Origin: Caenispirillum bisanense
GTDB taxonomy: Bacteria; Pseudomonadota; Alphaproteobacteria; Rhodospirillales; Rhodospirillaceae
Reading direction: 5' to 3'
Length of the DNA stretch: 64,000 bases
NCBI RefSeq assembly: GCF_039523075.1
Contig: NZ_BAAAEP010000019.1
Span: forward strand, 13,072-77,071
Below the pieces are notes generated by a model. It was not told where the DNA came from. It did no database searches and worked only from the letters and a program-made list of their open reading frames with translations. The translations under genes were made by a program, and so were the position numbers. Positions within the stretch are counted from its first letter, which is position 1; every line of letters starts with the position of its first letter. Shown in pieces: positions 57,336-64,000 of this stretch.

Positions 57336-58172
57336 TCAGTGCGACATCAGCACCGGCACGGTCATGTGACGCAGCAGGTGACGGGTCGCACCGCCCAGCA
57401 CCAGCTCGCGCAGGCGCGAGCGGCCGTAGGCGCCCATGACGATCAGGTCGGCGCCGGCATCGGCGGTGCGCGACAGCAGCATGGCGCCGGGGTCGACGTC
57501 ATCGCTGAAGATGTGCTCCGCATTGGCCTTCACGCCGTGGCGGGCGAGGTGCAGCGAGATGTCGGCGCCCGGCACGTCGCCATGACCGGCGCGGCCGCCG
57601 CGCGGGTTGATGGCGAGCACTTCCACCTCATGCGCCTTCTGCAGCAGCGGCATGGCGTCGTTGACCGCGCGGATGGCCTCGCGGCTGGCGTTCCACGCCA
57701 CCACCACCTTGCGGCCGAGGGTGCGGAACTTGCCGGCATAGGGCACCACCAGCACCGGGCGGCCGGCTTCCAGCACCACGTGATCGACCAGTTCCGCCTC
57801 GCCGTCCATGGCGTCCTGGTTGGGGTCGCGCTGGCCCATGACGATCAGGTCGGTGTACTTGGCATGCAGGCAGACGGTATCGACCAGATCGCCGTCCACC
57901 GCCCGCCATTCCGCCCGCACGCCGCCGGCGCGCACCTTGTCTTCGAACAGGGCATGGGCGGCGGTGGCGGCTTCCTGCGCATAGCGGCGCTGCACTTCCT
58001 GCACCTCGGGCCCGAGCTGGCTGAGCACGAACTGGGGCACGTGCGGCACCATGCGGACGAACAGGCCGGTCAGGTGCGCATCGTGATCGCTCGCCAGCTT
58101 GATGGCGACGTCCAGCCGGTCGGCCGCGTGGGCCGAGCTGTCGACGATCACCATGATGTCCTTCAGCGCCAT
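57336..58172 (-). CDS. Universal stress protein with two UspA domains
   Basis: The 278-residue protein has two UspA repeats. The second keeps the ATP loop GAYGRSRLRELVLGGATRHLL, the G-x2-G-x9-G pattern, ending in TVPVLMSH. The first has a degenerate loop (GQRDPNQDAMDGEAELVDHVVLEAGRPVLVV). This tandem layout is common in alphaproteobacterial UspA proteins. It is cytoplasmic, linked with stress and low energy. A strong AGGAGG lies before the ATG at 58172. Confidence 0.92.
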   Translation of the reverse strand: MALKDIMVIVDSSAHAADRLDVAIKLASDHDAHLTGLFVRMVPHVPQFVLSQLGPEVQEVQRRYAQEAATAAHALFEDKVRAGGVRAEWRAVDGDLVDTVCLHAKYTDLIVMGQRDPNQDAMDGEAELVDHVVLEAGRPVLVVPYAGKFRTLGRKVVVAWNASREAIRAVNDAMPLLQKAHEVEVLAINPRGGRAGHGDVPGADISLHLARHGVKANAEHIFSDDVDPGAMLLSRTADAGADLIVMGAYGRSRLRELVLGGATRHLLRHMTVPVLMSH

Positions 58173-58369
58173 TGGTTCCTCCTGCATCTCGGCCGACGGT
58201 CGACGGCCTGCGTCTGGGCTCAAGCCCTTGAAGTCATGGAACCATAGCGCAAGGCAGGCGGGCTGCACAGGGGGATCACAGACAGCCGCCACCCCCCGCT
58301 TGCCACAACCGGGGGGCGGGGCCATATAGGCCGGACCGGCTTCACAAGAACGCGAGGAAACGGCAGCGC

Positions 58370-59845
58370 ATGTACGGTCTGGTGAGGGCGCCGGAAATAG
58401 ACCGCGAGGGGCTGACCTGGTTCAACGTGCCGCGGCCGCTGTCGCTGCGGGACCTGCGCGGGCGCATCGTCATCCTCGATTTCTGGACCTACTGTTGTAT
58501 CAACTGCGTCCAGGTGCTGCCCACCCTGCGGCGCATCGAGGAAGCCTTCCCGCGCGAGGTTGCCGTCATCGGCATCCACAGCCCCAAGTTCGCCGCCGAG
58601 CGCGACCCCGCCGCCGTCGCCTGCGCCATCCGCCGCTACGACATCCGCCACCCGGTGGCGCACGACCCCTACATGACCCTGTGGGACGAATACGCCGTGC
58701 GGGCCTGGCCGACGCTGGTGGTGATCGGCCCCGACGGCAAGGTCATCGGCCAGCTGGCCGGCGAGCCGGACCCTGACCTGATGGTCCAGGGCATCGGCGA
58801 CCTGATCGACAACCTGGGCGGCATCTGCGCCCTGGTGCCGGGCGAACTGCCGCTGACCCTGGAAGCCCCCGCCCCCGGCCCCCTCTCCTTCCCCGGCAAG
58901 GTGAAGCCGCTGCCCGGCGCCGAACGCCGCTGGGCGGTGGCCGATGGCGGCCATCACCGCATCGTGGTGTGCGAAAGCGACGGCCGCGTGCTCGCCCGCT
59001 ACGGCACCGGCCTGCCGGGCATGGACGACGGCCCGGCGGAACGCGCCAGCTTCACCTCGCCGCAGGGGCTCGCCTGCACCGCCGACGCCATCTACGTCGC
59101 CGACACCGGCAACCATCTGGTCCGCCGCATCGACCTGCACAGCGGCCTTGTCACCACCGTCGCCGGGCTCGGCTTCCGCGGCCTGCCGGTGTGCGAGGGC
59201 GGCGGCGCCGATGCGGTCGCCCTGGCCTCGCCGTGGGATCTGGAGATCGCCGGCGACACCCTGTTCATCGCCAATGCCGGCACCCACCAGCTGCTCACCC
59301 TCGACCTTGGTACCAAGCGCATCGCCGCCCTGGCCGGCACCGGCGGCGAGAACATCCACGACGGTCCCGCCCGCCGCGCCCTGCTGGCCCAGCCGAGCGG
59401 CCTCGCCCTGGCGCCCGACGGCGGCGCGCTCTACTTCGCCGACAGCGAGACGTCGGCGGTGCGCAAGGTGGTGCTGACCGGCGCCCAGCCGGAGGTGCGA
59501 ACCCTGGTCGGCCGCGGCCTGTTCGACTTCGGCCTGGCCGACGGCTGCCTGGCCGAGGCGCGCATGCAGCATCCGCTCGGCGTCACCGTGATGCCCGACG
59601 GCCGCATCGCCGTCGCCGACAGCTACAACCACGCCGTCCGCCTGATCGACGAGGCGGCAGGCACGGTGGAGACGGTGAAGCTCGGCACCCTGCGCTGCGA
59701 AGGCTCCGCCTGCCGCCGGCCGCTGGCGGAGCCGGCCGGCATCTGGGCCGCCGGTCCCGACCGCCTGCTGGTCTCCGACACCAACAACCACCGGGTGGTG
59801 GAAGTCGACCTCAAGGGACGCCGTCTGCGCCCCTGGCTCGGCTGA
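58370..59845 (+). CDS. Thioredoxin-like and NHL-repeat protein (NHLRC2-like)
   Basis: The 491-residue protein has an N-terminal thioredoxin-like domain with ILDFWTYCCINCVQVLP; the CxxC is Cys43-Ile-Asn-Cys46, with an extra Cys42. Residues about 150-490 form an NHL beta-propeller with several repeats such as PQGLACTADAIYVADTGNHLVRRIDL and PLGVTVMPDGRIAVADSYNHAVRLID. This plan is that of animal NHLRC2 and bacterial homologues. No signal peptide is visible. It may be an oxidoreductase or scaffold; the role in bacteria is not known. It stands alone. Confidence 0.88.
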   Translation: MYGLVRAPEIDREGLTWFNVPRPLSLRDLRGRIVILDFWTYCCINCVQVLPTLRRIEEAFPREVAVIGIHSPKFAAERDPAAVACAIRRYDIRHPVAHDPYMTLWDEYAVRAWPTLVVIGPDGKVIGQLAGEPDPDLMVQGIGDLIDNLGGICALVPGELPLTLEAPAPGPLSFPGKVKPLPGAERRWAVADGGHHRIVVCESDGRVLARYGTGLPGMDDGPAERASFTSPQGLACTADAIYVADTGNHLVRRIDLHSGLVTTVAGLGFRGLPVCEGGGADAVALASPWDLEIAGDTLFIANAGTHQLLTLDLGTKRIAALAGTGGENIHDGPARRALLAQPSGLALAPDGGALYFADSETSAVRKVVLTGAQPEVRTLVGRGLFDFGLADGCLAEARMQHPLGVTVMPDGRIAVADSYNHAVRLIDEAAGTVETVKLGTLRCEGSACRRPLAEPAGIWAAGPDRLLVSDTNNHRVVEVDLKGRRLRPWLG

Positions 59846-59963
59846 CGTTTCTGCATGTGTGGTATTCCTGAGCGGCAGCCTGGGTTGAAGCGCACGGAAC
59901 CCTTCGCGTAGGATAGCGGCCGCTTGTCCTCCGACGCTTGACACCGACTTACGCCGGGGGCCG

Positions 59964-59980
59964 GTTCCGAACTTTGGAAC
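59964..59980. repeat. Inverted repeat GTTCC-N7-GGAAC upstream of hemA
   Basis: A perfect 5-bp inverted repeat (59964-59968 and 59976-59980) lies about 50 bases before hemA and 20 bases past a TTGACA (59938-59943). It could be an operator for haem or oxygen control. It is not an FNR box, and the short arms could occur by chance. Confidence 0.35.
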
Positions 59981-60028
59981 GACACGTCGAAGCGCCCGCG
60001 GACGCTTCGCCTTGAGGGTAGTCTGCCG

Positions 60029-61252
60029 ATGGATTACGAAGCCTACTTCGCCGGGCGCCTTGATGCGCTCAAGCGCGAGGGGAACTATCGCGTCTTCGCC
60101 GATCTGGAACGCCGCGTCGGGGCCTTCCCGGTCGCTGCCAACCACCGCGACGGTGACGTGCGCGACATCACCATCTGGTGCAGCAACGACTACCTGGGCA
60201 TGGGCATGCACCCCGAGGTGCGCGGCGCCATGTGCGAGGCCATCAACCGCAGCGGCGCCGGCGCCGGCGGCACCCGCAACATCAGCGGCACCACCCACTA
60301 CCACGTGCTGCTGGAGGAAGAGCTGGCCTCCTGGCACGGCAAGGAAGCGGCGCTGACCTTCACCTCCGGCTACGTCGCCAACATGACGACGCTGATGACG
60401 CTGGGCCAGCAGATCCCCGACGTGGTGCTGTTCTCCGACGAGCTGAACCACAACTCCATGATCGAGGGCATCCGCCACTCGCGCGCCGCCAAGAAGATCT
60501 GGCGCCACAACGACGTGGAGCACCTGGCGAAGCTGCTGGCGGACTACCCGAAGGACCACCCCAAGGTGGTGATCTTCGAAAGCGTCTATTCCATGGACGG
60601 CGACATCGCGCCGCTGGACGAGATCATCTCCTGCGCCGAGGAACACGGCGCCATGACCTTCCTTGATGAAGTGCACGCCGTCGGCATGTACGGCGAGCGC
60701 GGGTCGGGCGTGGCCGAGCGCGACGGCGTCGCCCACCGGGTGGACATCATCCAGGGCACCATGGGCAAGGCCATCGGCGTGGTCGGCGGCTACATCGCCG
60801 GATCGACCCGCATGGTGGACTTCATCCGCAGCTTCGGCGCTGGCTTCATCTTCACCACCTCGCTGCCGCCGTCGGTGGCGGCCGGGGCGCGGGCGAGCGT
60901 GCGCTGGCTGAAGGAACACAACGACCTGCGCCTGCGCCACCAGGAACGCGCCGCCACCGCCAAGCGCCGCCTGCTGGAGCGCGGCATTCCGGTGATGCCG
61001 TCGGTCAGCCACATCGTGCCGGTGCTGGTGGGCGACGCCGGCCTGTGCAAGCAGGCGAGCGACCTGCTGCTCGACCGCCACGCCATCTATGTCCAGCCCA
61101 TCAACTACCCGACGGTGCCGAAGGGGACGGAGCGCCTGCGCATCACCCCGACGCCGCTGCACGACGACGATGCCATGGACCATCTGGTGGACGCCCTGGC
61201 GGACGTCTGGCAGACGCTCGGCATCCGCAAGGTGAAGCAGGCGGCGGAATAG
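60029..61252 (+). CDS. hemA: 5-aminolevulinate synthase
   Basis: The 407-residue protein matches ALAS of alphaproteobacteria: ITIWCSNDYLGMGMHPEV, GAGAGGTRNISGTTHYHVLLE, FDELNHNSMIEGI-like (FSDELNHNSMIEGIRHS), DEVHAVGMYG and GTMGKAIGVVGGYIAG with the PLP lysine Lys247. It condenses glycine and succinyl-CoA to 5-aminolevulinate, the first step of the C4 haem pathway. The ATG at 60029 gives the family length. A good terminator follows. Confidence 0.97.
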   Translation: MDYEAYFAGRLDALKREGNYRVFADLERRVGAFPVAANHRDGDVRDITIWCSNDYLGMGMHPEVRGAMCEAINRSGAGAGGTRNISGTTHYHVLLEEELASWHGKEAALTFTSGYVANMTTLMTLGQQIPDVVLFSDELNHNSMIEGIRHSRAAKKIWRHNDVEHLAKLLADYPKDHPKVVIFESVYSMDGDIAPLDEIISCAEEHGAMTFLDEVHAVGMYGERGSGVAERDGVAHRVDIIQGTMGKAIGVVGGYIAGSTRMVDFIRSFGAGFIFTTSLPPSVAAGARASVRWLKEHNDLRLRHQERAATAKRRLLERGIPVMPSVSHIVPVLVGDAGLCKQASDLLLDRHAIYVQPINYPTVPKGTERLRITPTPLHDDDAMDHLVDALADVWQTLGIRKVKQAAE

Positions 61253-61283
61253 ACCGGGCGCCACATCTCCTTCCGCGCGACGG

Positions 61284-61317
61284 GCCGGACCGGGGCTACC
61301 ACTCCGGTCCGGCTTTT
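61284..61317 (+). terminator. Intrinsic terminator of hemA
   Basis: A perfect 10-bp stem (61284-61293 with 61304-61313) with a 10-base loop is followed by TTTTCCTTTT. It lies 31 bases after the hemA stop. Confidence 0.85.
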
Positions 61318-61374
61318 CCTTTTGGGCCGCAACGCCTACCTTCAGAGAAAGACCCTACGGGACGGAGACCTTCC

Positions 61375-62421
61375 ATGGCCGCGCCGCTGCCCGCGGATGA
61401 AGACCTGCGCCTGCTGGTGCTGCAGGAATGCAACATCCTCGACACCCCGCCCGACCCGGTGTTCGACTCCATCGTCGATCTGGCGGCGCAGATGTGCGGC
61501 ACGCCCATCGCCCTGATCAGCCTGATCGACGCCGACCGCCAGTGGTTCAAGGCCCGCCGCGGCCTGTCGATCAGCGAGACGCCGCGCGAGCACGCCTTCT
61601 GCGCCCACGCCATCCTCGCCACCGAGCCGTTCGAGGTGCCCGACGCCACCGCCGACCCGCGCTTCGCCGACAATCCGGCGGTGGTGGGGGAGCCGTTCGT
61701 GCGCTTCTACGCCGGCTTCCCCATCACCGCCGGCGACGGCCGGCCGCTTGGCACCCTATGCGTGGTCGGCAGCGAGCCGCAGCAGCTGGACGAGGCCCAG
61801 CGCGCCGGCATGCAGCGGCTGGCCGATCTGGTCTCGGCCCTGCTGGCGGAGCGCCATGCCGCCTCCGTCGCCCGCCGCGCCGCCGAAGCGCAGGCGGAAC
61901 AGCTGCGGCGGCTGGCCGTCACCGATACGGTCACCGGCGCCTTCAACCGGCGCGGCTTCCTGGATCAATGCACCTGGTGCGGCAGTGCCGGCGGCGTGCT
62001 GGTGCTGGTCGAGGTCGACTCGCTCACCGCCATCCGCGACCAGCTCGGCCTGACCGCCGCCGAGGCGGTGGTGCGCAGCGTCACCGGGCTGGCGGCGCGG
62101 GTGGTGACGACGGGGGATGTAGTGGGGCGCCTCACCGCCTCCACCGGCGCCCTATTCCTGCCCGGCCGCGACCTGGCCGCCGGCCGCGCCACCGCCGAGC
62201 GCCTGCGCCAGCTGGTGCGGGCGGCGCCGGTGGACACGCCCACCGGCCGCTACGTCCCCACCATCACCGCCGGAGTGGCGGCGGTGAAGCCCGGCAGCAG
62301 CGTCGAACCGGCCATCGCCGCCGCCATGGCCGCCCTGGGCGAGGCGCGGGCGCTGGGCGGCGATGCGGTGGTGGTGTGCGCCCATTCGACCCTGCCGCCG
62401 CGCCCGCCGACCGTGCTATGA
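61375..62421 (+). CDS. GAF-domain protein with degenerate GGDEF domain
   Basis: The 348-residue protein has a GAF domain at about residues 10-165 (ILDTPPDPVFDSIVDLAAQMCGTPIALISLIDADRQWFKA, FYAGFPITAGDGRPLGTLCV). A coiled linker follows, then a GGDEF-like domain starting LAVTDTVTGAFNRRGFLDQ. The signature loop that should read GGDEF is GRLTASTGALF, so it cannot be a normal diguanylate cyclase; the inhibitory-site RxxD is also not seen. It probably binds a ligand or c-di-GMP, or acts by protein contact. A GGAG precedes the ATG. It is 121 bases downstream of hemA, past a terminator. Confidence 0.82.
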   Translation: MAAPLPADEDLRLLVLQECNILDTPPDPVFDSIVDLAAQMCGTPIALISLIDADRQWFKARRGLSISETPREHAFCAHAILATEPFEVPDATADPRFADNPAVVGEPFVRFYAGFPITAGDGRPLGTLCVVGSEPQQLDEAQRAGMQRLADLVSALLAERHAASVARRAAEAQAEQLRRLAVTDTVTGAFNRRGFLDQCTWCGSAGGVLVLVEVDSLTAIRDQLGLTAAEAVVRSVTGLAARVVTTGDVVGRLTASTGALFLPGRDLAAGRATAERLRQLVRAAPVDTPTGRYVPTITAGVAAVKPGSSVEPAIAAAMAALGEARALGGDAVVVCAHSTLPPRPPTVL

Positions 62422-62438
62422 TGGTCCCCAGGCCGCCC

Positions 62439-62496
62439 GGCGGCCATACGCAGAAGGAGAGCCGCGCGGCGGCCATGCGCAGAAGGGTAATTGCCA
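62439..62496. repeat. Two tandem copies of a 29-bp unit before the PadR-like gene
   Basis: A 19-base core (GGCGGCCAT-R-CGCAGAAGG) occurs at 62439-62457 and 62468-62486 with one mismatch, so the period is 29 bases. It lies 70-130 bases before the PadR-like ATG, where operator sites are expected. Two copies are too few for a CRISPR. Confidence 0.5.
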
Positions 62497-62565
62497 AAGG
62501 CCGGCGGCAGCCCTATATTTCTTGCAAACGATTCGCATCTCGCCGAGCCCTGGAGCCCGACCATC

Positions 62566-63114
62566 ATGTTCGCAGACAAGACCCTGACGCCCCGCGAAGC
62601 GGTCCGCCTGTGTGCGCTGGGCACCATTGCGGCCAAGCCCATGCGCTACAGCGAGCTGGCCTCCAGCGTGCGGCACTTCATCAGCCGCATGACCGGGCCG
62701 AGCGTCGACCTGCTGGGCACCTCCATCGAACTGCTGCGCTATGAAGGGCTGGTGGAAGCCCTGGCCGGCGAAGGCATGGAAGACGACGCCACCCTGTCGA
62801 TCACCGAGGCCGGCCGCAAGGAATTCCACGCCCTGATGGTGGCGCCGCTGCGCCCGGCGAGCGACCTGTCGAAGCTGATCACCACGCTCAAGTTCCGCTT
62901 CCTGCACCTGCTCGACAAGGCCGACCAGGAAGCCCAGGTGGAACTGCTGATCGACACCTCGGAAACCGGCCTCAACCGCCTGCTCGACCTGCGCGACAGC
63001 ATGGCCGGCGAAGGCGGCTATCTGGTCGACTGGCTGGACGAGGAAGTCACCCGCGCCGAAGCCCGGCTCGACTGGCTGCATCAGCTGCGCCAGTGGGTGA
63101 AGCAGGCCGGGTAG
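62566..63114 (+). CDS. PadR-like winged-helix protein
   Basis: The 182-residue protein has a wHTH at residues about 10-90. LTPREAVRLCALGTIAAKPMRYSELASSVRHFISRM is followed by LLGTSIELLRYEGLVEALAGEGMEDDATLSITEAGRKEFHALM, which contains a recognition helix and a wing. The C-terminal half is a long coiled helix region (DEEVTRAEARLDWLHQLRQWVKQAG), as in the PadR/Vir_act_alpha dimer domain. It could be a one-component sensor of phenolics or another small ligand; the target is unknown. Direct repeats lie in front, suggesting auto-control. It is the last complete gene in the window. Confidence 0.72.
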   Translation: MFADKTLTPREAVRLCALGTIAAKPMRYSELASSVRHFISRMTGPSVDLLGTSIELLRYEGLVEALAGEGMEDDATLSITEAGRKEFHALMVAPLRPASDLSKLITTLKFRFLHLLDKADQEAQVELLIDTSETGLNRLLDLRDSMAGEGGYLVDWLDEEVTRAEARLDWLHQLRQWVKQAG

Positions 63115-63389
63115 GTCGAGTCAGTGCGGATGGGGGGATGCGGCGCGAATCGTCGCCGCGGACCGCGACCCGCAAGGTCCTGATGGGCGTAGGCCCTCGA
63201 CAACCCCCACCCGCCTCTTGCTGGCCTTGGCCAGAGAGATCGGAGGCCGGAGCGTTCACAGGCTCTGCGGCGCGCCTGCTGCCGCCCCAGGAAAGGGATA
63301 GGTGGGAGCTTTTTGGAGAGGTGTCCATCCGGACGCCACCACATCGATGGTGGCGCCGACCCATATCCCCTGAGATACCGTGTCGGGCG
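63115..63389. other. Non-coding stretch between the PadR-like gene and the IS110 transposase
   Basis: The 275 bases have no convincing gene. A CGCCACCA-N6-TGGTGGCG hairpin is at 63334-63355 and a short CTGGCC-TT-GGCCAG hairpin is near 63230. The right part must contain the transposase-side end of the insertion element. IS110 elements lack long terminal inverted repeats, so I cannot fix the boundary. Confidence 0.55.
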
Positions 63390-64000
63390 TCAAGTCGGGA
63401 CGAAGGGGCGGCGGGTTTTCATGATGCCGTAAGCGATAACAAGCAGCTTACGGGCGACGGCGACGAGGATGACCTTTGGCGTCTTCCCGGCGTCCTTGAG
63501 GCGGTCGGCAAAGGACTTGAGGGTGGGGTTGTGACGGCGCGCAGATAGGGCGCACATGTACAGGATGGCCCGTACCCTGGCGTTGCCGATCTTGCTGATG
63601 CGGGCTCGTCCGCGCACCGAAGTGCCGGATTGATGGTCCTGCGGGTTGAGTCCCACGAAGGCAGTAATCTGCTTGTTGTGGCTGAAGGCACGGAAGTCGG
63701 GGATCTCGGCCAGCAGCACGGCGGCCGACTGAGGACCGAGGCCGGGAATGGAGGTCAGCAGCGCGTGACTTTCGCGCAAGGTCTCGTCCTCCCGGATCAG
63801 CATGGCGATGTGGGCGCTGACGGCCTCGATCTCGGCGTCCAGCCATTCGATCATCCGCTCCAGGGATTTTGCCACCAAGGCTGAAGCCGTACCCTGGGCG
63901 CGGCGCTGAAGCTCCTGAACACGCATTTCCTTTAAGGCAGCGCAACGCCGCACCAGCGCCCGCAACTCCCGCAGGCAGGGTGACGGCGGCTGCCACGGGT
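63390..64000 (-). CDS. IS110-family transposase, C-terminal part (runs off the right edge)
   Basis: The frame is open from the edge at 64000 down to the stop at 63390, 203 residues. It carries the Transposase_20 domain of IS110/IS1111 elements: LLTSIPGLGPQSAAVLLAEIPD, FVGLNPQDHQSGTSVRGRARISKIGN, ARVRAILYMCALSARRHNP, and KVILVAVARKLLVIAYGIM. The N-terminal DEDD (RuvC-like) nuclease half is outside the window. IS110 proteins act as RNA-guided recombinases using a bridge RNA from a non-coding end of the element. No frameshift is seen in the part present, so it could be an active copy. Confidence 0.9.
   Translation of the reverse strand, partial: PWQPPSPCLRELRALVRRCAALKEMRVQELQRRAQGTASALVAKSLERMIEWLDAEIEAVSAHIAMLIREDETLRESHALLTSIPGLGPQSAAVLLAEIPDFRAFSHNKQITAFVGLNPQDHQSGTSVRGRARISKIGNARVRAILYMCALSARRHNPTLKSFADRLKDAGKTPKVILVAVARKLLVIAYGIMKTRRPFVPT
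63390..64000 (-). mobile_element. IS110-family insertion sequence, partial
   Basis: The transposase fragment shows an IS110-type element extends past the right edge. Its left boundary is somewhere between 63115 and 63389 and cannot be placed without the other end or a second copy. The coordinates given cover only the coding part. Confidence 0.75.

Noticed and set aside
62439..62496. CRISPR array
   Set aside because: Only two copies at a 29-base period with a 10-base gap between cores; no cas genes are present anywhere in the window.
63093..63548. 151-codon plus-strand frame over the end of the PadR-like gene and the IS element
   Set aside because: It crosses a gene end and a mobile-element boundary and has no recognisable domain.

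Overview
The window is a very GC-rich, densely coded stretch of a bacterial chromosome. Several genes point to an alphaproteobacterium, most likely a Rhodospirillales/Azospirillum-like organism: a GapR (DUF2312) nucleoid protein, 5-aminolevulinate synthase (the C4 haem route), the cysteine-free form of ribosomal protein L36, a Shethna-type FeSII ferredoxin next to a nitrogenase-associated ArsC-like protein, and an indolepyruvate/phenylpyruvate decarboxylase that closely resembles the Azospirillum enzyme. This placement is inference from gene content; there is no rRNA or tRNA gene here.

Layout. 1-4.5 kb: the start of a PAS sensor, gapR, a receiver-Hpt protein, a Pmp3-like peptide, the FeSII/nitrogenase-associated divergent pair and two related small membrane proteins. 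4.5-9.7 kb (minus): a probable operon of EamA transporter, MFS transporter, glycerate 2-kinase and pyruvate kinase, which would take glycerate to pyruvate with enolase supplied from elsewhere. 9.8-11.8 kb: N-formylglutamate amidohydrolase and a YbdK ligase. 11.8-16.6 kb (minus): YjdM, a lone antitoxin and the glycolate oxidase operon glcDEF. 16.8-25.4 kb: a DEAD-box helicase with a giant low-complexity tail, two hydrolases, a methyltransferase, rpmJ, an RBBP9 hydrolase, ipdC and an azoreductase. 25.5-29.6 kb: two Allochromatium-type 2[4Fe-4S] ferredoxins divergent from 2-oxoacid:ferredoxin oxidoreductase korAB, with a ferritin-like protein overlapping korB. 29.7-32.3 kb: small envelope proteins (YqjE/YqjD-like, TspO, PLDc_N) and a NERD-like protein.

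32.5-46.3 kb is the centrepiece: six glucan/trehalose genes in one direction, three of whose five junctions overlap by a few bases. They are a short GH13 protein, glgE, a treS-maltokinase fusion, glgB, treZ and treY. Together they would interconvert trehalose, maltose 1-phosphate and branched alpha-glucan.

46.4-64 kb: a HIT protein, an EamA transporter, a respiratory cluster (a 35-residue membrane peptide, DUF420, a divergent haem-copper oxidase subunit I-like protein and haem O synthase), photolyase, an ELM1-family protein with a crotonase, pyrE, DUF305, a universal stress protein, a thioredoxin-NHL protein, hemA, a GAF protein with a degenerate GGDEF domain, a PadR-like regulator, and the 3' part of an IS110-family transposase running off the right edge.

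The best candidate for something undescribed is the stand-alone haem-copper oxidase-like protein at 49.2 kb. One of its predicted CuB histidines is aspartate, it lacks the position for the usual His-Tyr crosslink, and no subunit II is nearby.
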